From Yersinia mollaretii ATCC 43969 (GTDB lineage Bacteria > Pseudomonadota > Gammaproteobacteria > Enterobacterales > Enterobacteriaceae), in the NCBI RefSeq assembly GCF_013282725.1, contig NZ_CP054043.1, positions 1,488,001 through 1,552,000 of the forward strand: 64,000 nucleotides of DNA, given 5' to 3'. The position numbers and the translations under genes were made by a program. Below, piece after piece: positions 42,429 through 53,302 of the stretch; within the stretch, counting starts at the first letter, position 1; the number at the start of each line of letters is the position of its first letter. Under the pieces are notes generated by a model. The model was not told the origin of the DNA. It did not search any database and worked only from the letters and a program-made list of their open reading frames with translations.

Positions 42429-43742
42429 TCACAAATCTGCGAACTGAGGCAAGTAAGGTTTATTGACCTGTAGAACCTCTTCCAGTAACGGCTGAGCAAT
42501 GCTGGCGTTAGCAATCAGTGGGTTAGTCACTAGCGCCAACAAGGCACTGCGACGATCACCGTGCACCGCAGCTTCAATGGTCAGGCGCTCATAGGCTTTG
42601 ACCTGCTGCGTTAATCCGTGCATCGCCACAGGTAAGGGGCCGAAAGTGAGTGGATGAGCACCTTGTGCATCGACAATACAGTTCGTTTCTACCACAGAGC
42701 CGTCGGATAAACCGCGAATCGCACCACGGTTTGTCGTATTCACAACTAATTGCGTACCTAAATTATTATAAATAGCACGAATAAGCTCTAATGCCACTTC
42801 CGAATAAAATGATCCGCCACGGAAGCTGAGCTGCTCGGGTTTGCTATCCAGATGGGGATCAGCGTACAGATCGAACAGCTCTTTTTCTACCTGCATCACC
42901 TGTTCTGCGCGTGTACCCCGCTCGGCCGCCGCAGCCATCTCTTCTGCCAGCATATCCTGAGTCTGGTAGAAATAGCGATGATACGGGCAAGGAATCGCCC
43001 CCATGGCTCGCAAGAATTCCGGCGGCCATGGCGCTTCCTTAATGTTATTCATGGTCAGCGAAGCCCCGTCGCACAGCATATCCATTACATCGGCAGTCAC
43101 ATTCTTACCCTGCTGCAACACCTCATGCACCCACACCATATGGTTTAGCCCGGCGAAGCGTAGCTGGATATCCTCATAAGGCGCATGCAGCAAATTGGCG
43201 ATCATATGGTGCATGCTGATCGGAACATTACACAGACCGATAATTTTCGCTTTGCTATAACGGGTTACCGCTTCGGTGACGATCCCGGCAGGATTGGTGA
43301 AGTTAATGATCCAGGCGTCGGGTGCCAGTCGCTCGACTTTAGCGGCAATATCCAGCATCACCGGAATGGTGCGCAGGGCTTTGGCAAAACCGCCGACTCC
43401 GGTGGTTTCCTGCCCGAGCAAATTATATTTTAGCCCCAATCGTTCATCTGCTGCTCGCGCAGGAAGCTGGCCGACACGGAATTGTGTTAGGACAAAGCTC
43501 GCCCCTTCGATGGCGCTATCCAGCGAGAAGTGAACAGTGACTTTGACTTTCTCCAGCCCGTGACGATCCAACATTCTGCGGGTCAGTGCGGCAATAATCT
43601 CCACTTTTTGACGACCCAATTCAACATCAGCCAATGCCAATTCAGTGACCGGTAACTGTTCAATGCGCTGAATCAGCCCATCAACTAACTCAGGGGTATA
43701 GCTACTACCGCCACCAATAATGGCAATTTTAAAGGTTTTCAT
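42429..43742 (-). CDS. 6-phospho-beta-glucosidase, glycoside hydrolase family 4
   Basis: 437 residues from the ATG at 43742 (GAGG 7 bp upstream; an adjacent ATG at 43745 has only 4 bp spacing). NAD site IGGGSSYTPELVDGL (9-23), FTNPAG near 148-153, and C171 with H201 as Mn2+ ligands in GLCNVP and LNHMVW. GH4 enzymes use an NAD-dependent redox elimination to split phospho-glycosides. The GGGSSYTPE motif and C171 support a phospho-beta-glucosidase like LicH/ChbF. No phosphotransferase gene lies in this window, so substrate import must be encoded elsewhere. Confidence 0.9.
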   Translation of the reverse strand: MKTFKIAIIGGGSSYTPELVDGLIQRIEQLPVTELALADVELGRQKVEIIAALTRRMLDRHGLEKVKVTVHFSLDSAIEGASFVLTQFRVGQLPARAADERLGLKYNLLGQETTGVGGFAKALRTIPVMLDIAAKVERLAPDAWIINFTNPAGIVTEAVTRYSKAKIIGLCNVPISMHHMIANLLHAPYEDIQLRFAGLNHMVWVHEVLQQGKNVTADVMDMLCDGASLTMNNIKEAPWPPEFLRAMGAIPCPYHRYFYQTQDMLAEEMAAAAERGTRAEQVMQVEKELFDLYADPHLDSKPEQLSFRGGSFYSEVALELIRAIYNNLGTQLVVNTTNRGAIRGLSDGSVVETNCIVDAQGAHPLTFGPLPVAMHGLTQQVKAYERLTIEAAVHGDRRSALLALVTNPLIANASIAQPLLEEVLQVNKPYLPQFADL

Positions 43743-44095
43743 CATTTGGCCTCAAAATGGATTAATTAGAAATGAGAGCGCTCTCATTTGGAGGCAGATT
43801 AACGATTAACCAAAAACAAAATGGGACGTTTATCCCAAAAACGGCAGTTAGTGGGTAAGAAAATCTGCGAGACGTGATCTCGGTAGCAGAATTTCACTGT
43901 TGCCGTGGGCTGCGTCGATGGGTTAATTTGGCTAATTAATCGCTATTGTGCTGCTTATTTATCGAAGTGACGTGTTTTCAGCGAAAATGCGCATTTTGTT
44001 ACGTAAAAAACGGTAAATGGGTGGCATTACGCGGGTTAGCTCTCTAGAATCAAAGCGCTTTTCCGCTGTTTGTACCCTACAGAAAGGAACCGTTA
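43743..44095. other. 353 bp divergent promoter region of GH4 gene and ppiA
   Basis: Holds the 18 bp palindromic operator near the GH4 gene and presumably the ppiA promoter on the right. No gene is seen and I could not identify a certain -35/-10 pair. Confidence 0.5.
43771..43788. promoter_or_regulatory. perfect 18 bp palindromic operator for the LacI-family regulator
   Basis: AATGAGAGCGCTCTCATT is a perfect dyad with a central CG, typical of LacI/GalR family operators. It is centred about 37 bp upstream of the GH4 start codon. Confidence 0.82.
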
Positions 44096-44665
44096 ATGTT
44101 CAAACGTACTTTAGTGACCTTCATCGCACTTTGTTCCCTTAGCGCCGTGGCGCCCGCGGCTTTAGCGGCCGGTGAACCTCATGTGTTGTTAACGACGTCG
44201 GCTGGGAATATTGAGTTGGAACTCAATAGCCAGAAGGCACCGATCTCAACCCAAAACTTCGTTGATTACGTCAACAACGGCTACTACAACAATACGATTT
44301 TCCACCGTGTTATTCCTGGCTTTATGGTTCAGGGTGGCGGATTTACCGCTGATTTCAAACAAAAAACCGCTAAAACGCCAATCAAAAATGAAGCGGACAA
44401 TGGCTTGCGTAACCTGCGTGGCACCATTTCGATGGCCCGTACCGCAGATAAAGACAGCGCCACCAGCCAGTTCTTCCTCAACGTCGCAGACAATGCTTTC
44501 CTCGATCATGGTCAACGCGACTTTGGTTATGCCGTGTTCGGCAAAGTGGTCAAAGGTATGGATGTGGTAGAGAAAATCTCTCAGGTCCAGACGGAAAATG
44601 TTGGCCCGTATCAGAATGTGCCCGTTAAACCGATCACTATCCTGTCAGCAAAAGTATTGCCTTAA
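44096..44665 (+). CDS. ppiA: periplasmic peptidyl-prolyl cis-trans isomerase A (cyclophilin)
   Basis: 189 residues with a signal peptide (1-24, cleaved after ALAA). Cyclophilin active-site motifs [15 protein letters not shown] and [13 protein letters not shown] are present. Assists folding of periplasmic proteins. In E. coli the next genes are yhfG-fic-pabA; here a DUF853 ATPase replaces yhfG-fic. Confidence 0.97.
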   Translation: MFKRTLVTFIALCSLSAVAPAALAAGEPHVLLTTSAGNIELELNSQKAPISTQNFVDYVNNGYYNNTIFHRVIPGFMVQGGGFTADFKQKTAKTPIKNEADNGLRNLRGTISMARTADKDSATSQFFLNVADNAFLDHGQRDFGYAVFGKVVKGMDVVEKISQVQTENVGPYQNVPVKPITILSAKVLP

Positions 44666-44809
44666 TCACTGACGGCAATAGCTCCTGCCAGCTTTCGTCC
44701 CCGAAGGCTGGCTAATTCATGCCCAAATCCCATTCCGACATAAATTAATCCGTTTGCGCCAATGGCATGCTTATAATCAATTATCTAGCAGCGATGGGGT
44801 GAAGAGTTT

Positions 44810-46330
44810 ATGAGCGAAACATTACTTATCGGCAAAGCACTGCCGGCACAAGACTTGGTGATTTTATCCGCACTGGCAAACCGTCATGGCTTGATTACCG
44901 GGGCAACGGGGACCGGTAAAACCGTCACCTTGCAAAAGATGGCCGAACAATTCTCCCGCATTGGTGTGCCCGTGTTCCTCGCGGATGTAAAAGGGGACCT
45001 CTCCGGCATTGGCGCTGAAGGTGTCGCTTCCGAGAAACTGCAATCCCGTTTGGCGGCGATAGGGGTCACTGATTGGCAGCCACAGGCGTGTCCGATTGTG
45101 CCTTGGGACATTTTTGCGGAAAATGGTCACCCGATCCGCGCCACCATCTCAGACCTAGGCCCACTGCTGTTAGGACGTTTGCTTGATCTGAATGACGTGC
45201 AAAGCGGCGTACTGCAATTAGTGTTTAAAATCGCCGATGACAATGGACTATTGCTACTGGACATGAAAGATCTGCGCGCCATCGTGCAATTCGTCGGCGA
45301 CAATGCAAAACAGTTTCGCACCCAATACGGCAACATCACTCCGGCCTCGATTGGGGCCATCCAGCGCGGCCTATTGACCTTGGAAGAGCAGGGCGCGAAT
45401 CAATTCTTTGGCGAGCCGATGCCGGATATTCACGATTTAATGCAGACCGACAGCAATGGGCAAGGCGTGATCAATCTGCTCGCGGCGGATCGGCTAATTA
45501 ATCAGCCCAAGTTATACGCCATCTTCCTACTTTGGCTGCTGGCAGAGCTGTTCGAGCAGCTTCCCGAAGTGGGCGATGTCGAAAAGCCTAAACTGGTCTT
45601 TTTCTTTGACGAGGCCCATCTGCTCTTTACTGATGCCCCAACGGCGCTGGTGGATAAAGTTGAGCAAGTGGTGCGGCTGATTCGCTCAAAAGGCGTCGGC
45701 ATCTATTTCGTGACACAGAACCCGCTCGATATCCCCGATAAGATCCTCGGCCAATTAGGCAACCGCGTGCAACATGCCCTACGAGCCTTTACGCCGCGCG
45801 ATCAAAAAGCGGTGAAAGCGGCAGCACAAACCCTGCGCGCGAATCCCGCTTTCAGTGCCGAACAAGTGATTACCGAATTAGCGGTCGGCGAGGCGCTGAT
45901 CTCCTTCCTCGATGAAAAAGGGCGGCCTAATGTGGTGGAGCGAGGGATGGTTATCGCCCCGCAGTCAAAAATGGGCGCACTGGATGCGGCAGCACGTAAT
46001 CACGCCATCAATCATTCCCCACTCTATGGCCGCTATGAGGAGAGGGTCGATCGCGAATCGGCCTATGAGAAATTATCCGCTGGCGGTTTCTCAACCCTAG
46101 GCCGTGCGGCGCAAGAGCAGGCAACTACCCCGCAGCAACCCGCTGAACAGCAGAGTGGCGGCGGTGGTTTGATGGGCGGGCTGAATGATTTACTATTTGG
46201 TTCCACCGGCCCACGAGGGGGGCGGCGCGATGGTATAGTTCAAACCGCGGCCAAAAGCATGGCCCGCGATCTGGGGCGACAAATTCTGCGCGGCGTATTG
46301 GGGTCAATCACCGGTGGGCGTAAGCGTTAA
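44810..46330 (+). CDS. DUF853 / HerA-like ATPase (YjgR family)
   Basis: 506 residues. Walker A GATGTGKT at 31-38 and Walker [13 protein letters not shown] near residue 262 fit HerA/FtsK-type ATPases; a conserved R-rich stretch ([18 protein letters not shown]) follows. The C-terminus is Gly/Gln-rich ([19 protein letters not shown]). E. coli YjgR is the closest known relative; its role is unknown. The gene overlaps the long-frame upstream extension of pabA but not the chosen pabA start. Confidence 0.9.
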   Translation: MSETLLIGKALPAQDLVILSALANRHGLITGATGTGKTVTLQKMAEQFSRIGVPVFLADVKGDLSGIGAEGVASEKLQSRLAAIGVTDWQPQACPIVPWDIFAENGHPIRATISDLGPLLLGRLLDLNDVQSGVLQLVFKIADDNGLLLLDMKDLRAIVQFVGDNAKQFRTQYGNITPASIGAIQRGLLTLEEQGANQFFGEPMPDIHDLMQTDSNGQGVINLLAADRLINQPKLYAIFLLWLLAELFEQLPEVGDVEKPKLVFFFDEAHLLFTDAPTALVDKVEQVVRLIRSKGVGIYFVTQNPLDIPDKILGQLGNRVQHALRAFTPRDQKAVKAAAQTLRANPAFSAEQVITELAVGEALISFLDEKGRPNVVERGMVIAPQSKMGALDAAARNHAINHSPLYGRYEERVDRESAYEKLSAGGFSTLGRAAQEQATTPQQPAEQQSGGGGLMGGLNDLLFGSTGPRGGRRDGIVQTAAKSMARDLGRQILRGVLGSITGGRKR

Positions 46331-46349
46331 GCTGATTTTTGGATACGAA

Positions 46350-46925
46350 ATGCTGTTATTAATCGACAATTACGATTCATTTACCTACAACCTGTATCAG
46401 TATTTTTGTGAGCTGGGCGCACAGGTGGTGGTTAAGCGCAATGATGAAGTGCAACTGGCTGATATCGAAAAGTTAGCCCCTTCGCATTTAGTCATTTCTC
46501 CCGGTCCTTGCACGCCAAATGAAGCCGGGATCTCATTGGCGGCTATCCGCCATTTTGCCGATAAATTGCCGATACTGGGGGTCTGCTTGGGCCATCAGGC
46601 GCTGGGGCAAGCTTTTGGCGCGCGCATTGTGCGGGCGCGGCAGGTGATGCACGGCAAGACCACAGCGATTTGCCACAATCATCAGGGGGTTTTCCAAGGG
46701 CTGAATCAGCCGCTGACCGTGACCCGCTATCACTCGTTAGTGATTGACGCCGATTCACTGCCCGCGTGTTTTGAGCTGACCGCATGGACGGAGCAAGCGG
46801 GCGTGATGGATGAGATTATGGGCATTCGCCATCGTACACTGCCACTGGAGGGCGTGCAGTTTCATCCAGAGAGCATCCTCAGCGAGCAGGGCCATCAGTT
46901 ATTGGCTAATTTCCTTAAGAATTAA
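46350..46925 (+). CDS. pabA: aminodeoxychorismate synthase glutaminase component
   Basis: 191 residues from the ATG at 46350 ([15 protein letters not shown], matching E. coli). Class I glutaminase: oxyanion GPGTP-like PGPCTP, nucleophile C79 in LGVCLGHQ, and VQFHPES histidine-glutamate pair. It supplies ammonia to PabB for p-aminobenzoate and folate. A 6-residue insert (QAGVMDE region) before MGIRHR is absent from E. coli PabA. Confidence 0.96.
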   Translation: MLLLIDNYDSFTYNLYQYFCELGAQVVVKRNDEVQLADIEKLAPSHLVISPGPCTPNEAGISLAAIRHFADKLPILGVCLGHQALGQAFGARIVRARQVMHGKTTAICHNHQGVFQGLNQPLTVTRYHSLVIDADSLPACFELTAWTEQAGVMDEIMGIRHRTLPLEGVQFHPESILSEQGHQLLANFLKN

Positions 46926-46972
46926 CGGGTTGAGATTGTCATATCAATAAAGCGATCATTTTGTTTGCTTGG

Positions 46973-47011
46973 TTGTGATTTTTTATGCATATTTTGTGAT
47001 TATATTCTCAC
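46973..47011 (+). promoter_or_regulatory. pair of ARG boxes upstream of argD
   Basis: Two similar 18 bp AT-rich dyads, 46973-46990 and 46994-47011, both start TTGTGATT and are separated by exactly 3 bp, the spacing of ArgR operators. They end 47 bp before argD. Confidence 0.72.
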
Positions 47012-47040
47012 TCGTCAGTAGTTGGCGGCTCAATGGTTAA

Positions 47041-48279
<1,239 letters not shown>

Positions 48280-48305
48280 GTTGACTATTGAGTAATGTTA
48301 TCAAC

Positions 48306-48329
48306 GGGAGGCGTTTGGCCTCCCTTTTT
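48306..48329 (+). terminator. rho-independent terminator after argD
   Basis: GGGAGGC (48306-48312) pairs with GCCTCCC (48318-48324), followed by TTTTT. It lies between convergent argD and yhfK. Confidence 0.88.
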
Positions 48330-48335
48330 CCTCTT

Positions 48336-50456
48336 TTACGCCTTATCTCGCCACTTCCGACTACGCCAAATACCGTGGTGGGGTTGTTGCTGCCAAGCCA
48401 TAGACGAAACCGTGTGCATGACACTTAAATGTGACAAAATCCGGCGCAAATTACGTTCCAGTTCAGAGATTTGTGTATCAGGCGCGACATCTGGCACTTG
48501 CACAAAATCGTTATTCCCCTCGATGCTATCTGACTCCAGCCGCTGCTGGCACTGCTGAATTGCCATCTCACAGATCTGCAAATATTCTGCCGCCAGTGTG
48601 GCACTCATCAGATGATGATGATCCTCCGCTGGTGTGGCTGATTCAGTTAATGGATGCTCTCGCGTCAGAATAGTCATTTCGTTGATATGCCCCACAATCA
48701 GCTCGCTATGGGTCGCCCACAGCCGCATATCCGCCAAATATTTTGAGTTGAAGCCCGGCTCTTGCATCGCCTGATTCAGTGAGCTTAAAACGGTATTACT
48801 GGCTTTGTTGACCTGAAGGCGCTCATAGGCGAGTTGGGTGATATCAGGGTGAGGCGTTAGCAGCAAGCGCAGGATTTTCTGGTAAGCCCCCAGCGCCTGA
48901 TGCGCATTTTTACGCAGCAAACCGCTTTGCCACTGTGGCCATAACCACAAGGCGCTGGCAAAGGCCAGTGCACAGCCGATTAAGGTATCCAGCAGACGCG
49001 GCACTAAAAAGTCAGCGCCATCGCCGGTTAATAGCTGCAAGATATACACCGCAGTGATGGTTCTGCCGATCACCGCCAGCCCGTAGTTTTTGCGCTGAAC
49101 CAGATAGGAGGCCAGAGTGATGAGCAACATAATGCCCAGCGTGGCCCCTTCTGGCATCTGCAAATGCAGCAAACCCGCCGCCAACACTAGCCCGAACAGT
49201 GTCCCAAGGGCGCGGTGATGGATGCGCACCTTGGTGGCGTTATAGCCGTTTTGCGTCACCAGCATCACGGTGAGCAAGATCCAATAAGGTTTTGGCAGTT
49301 GCATCAAAGCCCCAATATAGCTGCCAGCGGCCAGCGTCACCCCCAGTCGTGCCGCATCGCGCAGTGCTCCAGAGTTAAACGACAGATAGCTGACAAAGGC
49401 GGGCCAAAGCGGCTGCTGTTGCTGACTAGACATCAACTCGCGGTCATACAGCGGGCGTCGGTTGCTCAGCAACTGGGCAATATGGCTGACATGGTAGTAG
49501 CTAAACTGCGCGACAGGATTATCGGGGTGCTGCTGGGCGATCTCTTCCAGCTCAATCAGTGCATCACCTGCGGTAAAATTGGTCTTAGCATGGTGGTGGT
49601 AGAGAATATCATCGGCAATAACGCGTATCTGAGCCGAGATAACCTGAGTATTGCGGCGAATGACCTCCTCGAATTGGCCCTGCTCCATCAACTCTTGCAC
49701 TTTCTCCGGCTGATTCAGCGCCGCAGTAATGTGCTCTTGCAGGTCGAGCGCCATCTGAAACAGCCCCAGTAGCCGCTTTTGCTCTTTTTTAGTGGCATTA
49801 TTGATTAAGTTAAATTGTTGATAAAGCTGATTAATCTTATCCATTATCCCCTGTTGACGATCGAGCAGTGGGGGGAGACTCTTTTCGGGCGGCAGATGCT
49901 GGGAGAATAGGGTGTATTTGGTGTCGTAATAATCCGCCAGCAAATGATAGAGCTGACTTAAGGGCTCGCGGATCGGCTGGTCTTTGCATAACCGGAACCA
50001 TAGCCAGTTAAATACGCCATACCAGAGTGTCCCCACGGCGCACAACAGGGGGGCTTGCCAGATAGGTGCACGGCCAACCATGCTGAGGCTGAATATTGCG
50101 GCGATTAACGCGGCAGGCAATAAGCGGCCATGGAGGGGGCTGATCGCGCCATTGACACCCAGTACCAGTGCCAATCCGAGCATGATCCACGGCAGGGGAA
50201 TGTGCCACAGCAACAGCTGTTGGGTCAGGAAACTGCTCAGTGTAAAGAGCGCACCACCGATAATCAGCCGTCGGAAGAAGTGTTGGTGTGGGGTATCCAG
50301 CGAGGCAATATTGCAACACGCGGGTATCAGGGAGAACATCAGCCCAAGTCGCAGCTCGCCTATGACAAATCCCAAGGCGGCTGGAAGGCAGAGAACCAAT
50401 GTTTGGCGTAATGCGTAGTTTACTTCAGGATGATAAATAACCCGTTGCCACTTCAT
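48336..50456 (-). CDS. yhfK: FUSC/YccS-family inner-membrane protein YhfK
   Basis: 706 residues, in the E. coli YhfK/YccS family. Two blocks of TM helices (about 18-160 and 385-510) flank long cytoplasmic helical segments; the RDAARLGVTLAAGSYIG and HHRALGTLFGLVLA stretches are typical of the fusaric-acid-resistance-like (FUSC) superfamily. Function is not established. It lies between argD and crp as in E. coli. Confidence 0.9.
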   Translation of the reverse strand: MKWQRVIYHPEVNYALRQTLVLCLPAALGFVIGELRLGLMFSLIPACCNIASLDTPHQHFFRRLIIGGALFTLSSFLTQQLLLWHIPLPWIMLGLALVLGVNGAISPLHGRLLPAALIAAIFSLSMVGRAPIWQAPLLCAVGTLWYGVFNWLWFRLCKDQPIREPLSQLYHLLADYYDTKYTLFSQHLPPEKSLPPLLDRQQGIMDKINQLYQQFNLINNATKKEQKRLLGLFQMALDLQEHITAALNQPEKVQELMEQGQFEEVIRRNTQVISAQIRVIADDILYHHHAKTNFTAGDALIELEEIAQQHPDNPVAQFSYYHVSHIAQLLSNRRPLYDRELMSSQQQQPLWPAFVSYLSFNSGALRDAARLGVTLAAGSYIGALMQLPKPYWILLTVMLVTQNGYNATKVRIHHRALGTLFGLVLAAGLLHLQMPEGATLGIMLLITLASYLVQRKNYGLAVIGRTITAVYILQLLTGDGADFLVPRLLDTLIGCALAFASALWLWPQWQSGLLRKNAHQALGAYQKILRLLLTPHPDITQLAYERLQVNKASNTVLSSLNQAMQEPGFNSKYLADMRLWATHSELIVGHINEMTILTREHPLTESATPAEDHHHLMSATLAAEYLQICEMAIQQCQQRLESDSIEGNNDFVQVPDVAPDTQISELERNLRRILSHLSVMHTVSSMAWQQQPHHGIWRSRKWRDKA

Positions 50457-50493
50457 GTAGGCCCCAGAAATTTATTGATCACAAAAGATTGAG

Positions 50494-50525
50494 AAAACCG
50501 ATGCCGAGGGTATCGGCACCGGTTT
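50494..50525 (-). terminator. rho-independent terminator after crp
   Basis: AACCGATGCCG (50496-50506) pairs with CGGCACCGGTT (50514-50524) with one G-U pair. On the minus strand it is followed by TTTTCTC. Confidence 0.82.
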
Positions 50526-50533
50526 ATAGGGAA

Positions 50534-51166
50534 TTAACGGGTGCCGTAAACGACAATCGTTTTACCGTGTGCGGAGATCAGATTTTGATCTTCCAGCATT
50601 TTGAGTATCCGCCCCACAGTTTCGCGGGAGCAACCCACTATTTGACCAATTTCCTGGCGTGTAATTTTAATCTGCATCCCATCTGGGTGGGTCATGGCAT
50701 CAGGCTGTTTTGCCAGATTAAGCAGCGTTTGTGCAATGTGCCCAGTGACATCAAGGAAAGCGAGGTTACCCACTTTCTCGGATGTAATCTGAAGGCGGTT
50801 CGCCATTTGTGAAGACAGGCGCATCAAGATATCTGGATTTACCTGAATCAACTGACGGAATTTTTTGTAAGAAATTTCAGCCACTTCACAGGCGGTTTTT
50901 GCTCTAACCCAGGCACTACGTTCTTGGCCTTCTTCAAATAATCCAAGCTCGCCGATGAAATCCCCTTGGTTTAAATAGGAGAGAATCATCTCTTTACCTT
51001 CTTCATCTTTGATCAGCACCGCAACGGAGCCTTTCACGATGTAGTAAAGCGTTTCGGCCTTTTCACCTTGGTGAATTAGCGTACTTTTCGATGGATATTT
51101 GTGGATATGGCAATGAGACAGGAACCATTCGAGAGTCGGGTCTGTTTGTGGCTTGCCGAGAACCAT
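50534..51166 (-). CDS. crp: cAMP receptor protein (global regulator)
   Basis: 210 residues, nearly identical to E. coli CRP. The cAMP-binding cradle shows [19 protein letters not shown] and [22 protein letters not shown]. The C-terminal helix-turn-helix reads [23 protein letters not shown]. It activates catabolic promoters and many virulence loci in Yersinia. Divergent from yhfA, a layout where CRP autoregulation occurs in E. coli; I could not locate a clear CRP box. Confidence 0.99.
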   Translation of the reverse strand: MVLGKPQTDPTLEWFLSHCHIHKYPSKSTLIHQGEKAETLYYIVKGSVAVLIKDEEGKEMILSYLNQGDFIGELGLFEEGQERSAWVRAKTACEVAEISYKKFRQLIQVNPDILMRLSSQMANRLQITSEKVGNLAFLDVTGHIAQTLLNLAKQPDAMTHPDGMQIKITRQEIGQIVGCSRETVGRILKMLEDQNLISAHGKTIVVYGTR

Positions 51167-51530
51167 TCGCTGTTATCCTCTGTTGTTATCGCTGCCTAAC
51201 TTAACAGGGCTCAGAGTTCCCTGTACGGCGTGCTTATAAAATACACTTTCTTTATACCCGACATTTTTTGGAATCTATTGGGTATAGCATATTAATTTGC
51301 TCAACTGCCGAAAGGTATAGCCAATATACGTACCGGATAGAAACCCTTCACTGAGTATTGATCACTACCCTATTTAATTCTAGAAACAACACTTTCGGTT
51401 CTGTTTGTAGCACAGGATGAGGTCAGTGTCTTGTGTTGTATCGCTTCAGCATGATGAACATCGGGTTACATTGCCAGTTTCTAAATGAAAGGGTAGTCTG
51501 GATCAGGAAATTTAACTGGGAGTGAGTGTT
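51167..51530. other. 364 bp divergent region between crp and yhfA
   Basis: Regulatory space with no gene. It contains a 34 bp miniature ERIC remnant (51253-51286). Candidate crp and yhfA promoters are not assigned. Confidence 0.5.
51253..51286. repeat. 34 bp miniature ERIC remnant
   Basis: TATACCC (51253-51259) and GGGTATA (51280-51286) flank 20 bp that retains GAATCTATTGGG, like the ERIC right end. Only the two termini of a 127 bp element remain. Confidence 0.5.
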
Positions 51531-51938
51531 ATGCAGGCACGTGTAAAGTGGGTTGAGGGGCTGACATTTTTGGGTGAATCGGCGTCAGGACATCAAGTTT
51601 TGATGGATGGAAATGCTGGCGACAAAGCACCTAGCCCAATGGAGATGTTGTTAATGTCAGCGGGTGGCTGTAGCGCGATTGATGTGGTGTCGATTCTGCA
51701 AAAAGGGCGTAACGACGTGCGCGATTGCGAGGTCACCTTAACCTCTCAGCGCCGGGAAGAAGCACCGCGCCTGTTTACGCAAATCAATTTGCATTTTATC
51801 GTCAGCGGCAAGGGCCTCACCGACAAGATTGTTGAGCGTGCCGTTGAGTTATCCGCAGAGAAGTATTGCTCAGTTTCCCTGATGTTAGGGAAAGCCGCGA
51901 CCATCACTCATAGTTTTGAAATCCGCGAAATCGCCTAA
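51531..51938 (+). CDS. yhfA: OsmC-family redox protein YhfA
   Basis: 135 residues from the ATG at 51531 (GGGAG upstream; an in-frame GTG at 51522 overlaps that site). OsmC/Ohr fold with SAGGCSAIDVVSILQKGR and the second cysteine in EKYCSVSLML. Function is unassigned in E. coli; thiol-based peroxide handling is possible by family. Divergent from crp. Confidence 0.9.
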   Translation: MQARVKWVEGLTFLGESASGHQVLMDGNAGDKAPSPMEMLLMSAGGCSAIDVVSILQKGRNDVRDCEVTLTSQRREEAPRLFTQINLHFIVSGKGLTDKIVERAVELSAEKYCSVSLMLGKAATITHSFEIREIA

Positions 51939-51983
51939 ACCCTTCGTGCTTGAAGCTGCAGGGTTGTTAGCTAGGTTCGCTCA

Positions 51984-52016
51984 CCCGAATCACTAACTTG
52001 TCGTCAGTGATTCGGG
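51984..52016. terminator. hairpin between yhfA and prkB, within ERIC-like sequence
   Basis: CCCGAATCACT (51984-51994) pairs perfectly with AGTGATTCGGG (52006-52016). The surrounding 51947-52030 sequence (GAAGCTGCAGG, TTCGCTCACCCGAATCAC) is like half of an ERIC element. It separates convergent genes. Confidence 0.6.
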
Positions 52017-52050
52017 GGCGTGACCGCTGCCATGCCAAGAAAGAAGGAGA

Positions 52051-52920
52051 TTATCCGATCTTCTTCCCTTCCAATAACTGCTGCACTAGCGGTGCCATAA
52101 TCAGCTCCATCGCCAGTCCCATCTTCCCACCCGGCACCACCAATGTGTTGATATTGGAGATAAATGACCCTTGCAGCATGGCCAGCAAGTAGGGGAAGTC
52201 GATCTGATCCAAACCCCGGAAATGAATGACAACAAAACTTTCATCCAGCGAGGGAATGGCTTTCGCCGCAAAGGGGTTGGAAGTATCGACGGTCGGCACA
52301 CGCTGGAAGTTAATATGGGTGCGAGAAAACTGTGGCGTAATGTAGTTAATATAATCGTCCATAGATCGCACCACGGAGTCCATCACTGCTTCACGGGAGT
52401 GGCCGCGCTCGCCGGTATCGCGCACCAGTTTTTGAATCCACTCCAGATTGACAATAGGCACTACGCCGACCAATAAATCGACATGCTTTGCCACATCATG
52501 ATGCTCGGTCACGACACCGCCGTGCAGCCCCTCATAAAACAGCACATCGGTAGGCTCTGGCAGTGACTCCCACGGGGTGAATGTCCCCGGAATCTGGTTA
52601 TAAGGCACCGCCTCATCATAAGTGTGTAAGTACTTACGTGAGCGCCCCGTGCCATGCTTGCCATACTCCGACGCACTCTGCTCCAACTGACCAAAGTCAT
52701 TGGCTTCTGGGCCAAAATAGCTGATATGTCTACCTTGATCCCGCGCCTTACGGATGGCGGCATCCATTTCGGGGCGGGTATAGCGATGGAAGCTATCACC
52801 TTCAATTTCTGCTGCGCGAATATTCAACTGCTGAAATATTTTGCGGAATGCCAGACTGGTGGTCGTCGTCCCTGCGCCACTTGAGCCGGTAACGGCTATA
52901 ACCGGATGTTTAGTTGACAT
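52051..52920 (-). CDS. prkB: PRK/uridine kinase-family phosphoribulokinase-like protein
   Basis: 289 residues from the ATG at 52920, exactly the E. coli PrkB length; an in-frame upstream ATG adds 16 unconserved residues. Walker A GSSGAGTTT near 12-20, EGDSFHRYTRPEMD, and FYEGLHGG are conserved with phosphoribulokinases. Enterobacteria lack the Calvin cycle, so its true substrate is unknown. Confidence 0.95.
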   Translation of the reverse strand: MSTKHPVIAVTGSSGAGTTTTSLAFRKIFQQLNIRAAEIEGDSFHRYTRPEMDAAIRKARDQGRHISYFGPEANDFGQLEQSASEYGKHGTGRSRKYLHTYDEAVPYNQIPGTFTPWESLPEPTDVLFYEGLHGGVVTEHHDVAKHVDLLVGVVPIVNLEWIQKLVRDTGERGHSREAVMDSVVRSMDDYINYITPQFSRTHINFQRVPTVDTSNPFAAKAIPSLDESFVVIHFRGLDQIDFPYLLAMLQGSFISNINTLVVPGGKMGLAMELIMAPLVQQLLEGKKIG

Positions 52921-53065
52921 ATTAGCTGTAACTCCATGGAGTGGGTCTCTCAGTGGCCGGGGCGGCATTGGCCTGTTTTCGTTAATCGATACGGATTATT
53001 TTTAAGGCAAAGTGTTCAGCTTGTCACCTTGATTTTCATCAAATGTTCTTGCGACAAGAGGAGAA

Positions 53066-53302
53066 TTAAGGCTGCTCTTCTGCATCGGCGCGGAATGAAC
53101 CCCGAGGCATAATATTGATAGTTTCATGTAACTCCGACCAGACTAAAACGGCATCACCGCTCACCAACTGGCGGCGGACATCCTCGACTTTTTGTGCCAG
53201 CGAGCGCTCATGTTCGCCATAATCCGTGCCCTCGCGCAGCACGAAGGCTTCCAGCAGATTATCCAGCGTTTCACTGTCGACGTGTTGCCAAGGAATGATC
53301 AT
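53066..53302 (-). CDS. yheU: small conserved protein YheU
   Basis: 78 residues from the ATG at 53302, whose A is the last base of the yheT stop (TAATG). E. coli YheU is 72 residues with the same core ([27 protein letters not shown]). Function unknown. Coupled to yheT. Confidence 0.93.
   Translation of the reverse strand: MIIPWQHVDSETLDNLLEAFVLREGTDYGEHERSLAQKVEDVRRQLVSGDAVLVWSELHETINIMPRGSFRADAEEQP

Noticed and set aside
49215..49772. 185-codon open frame on the plus strand
   Set aside because: It is antisense to yhfK, composition follows the shadow of that gene and no domain is visible.
52006..52016. tRNA-like hairpin near prkB
   Set aside because: Only a single stem-loop is present, with no cloverleaf or CCA end; it is better explained as an ERIC-derived terminator.
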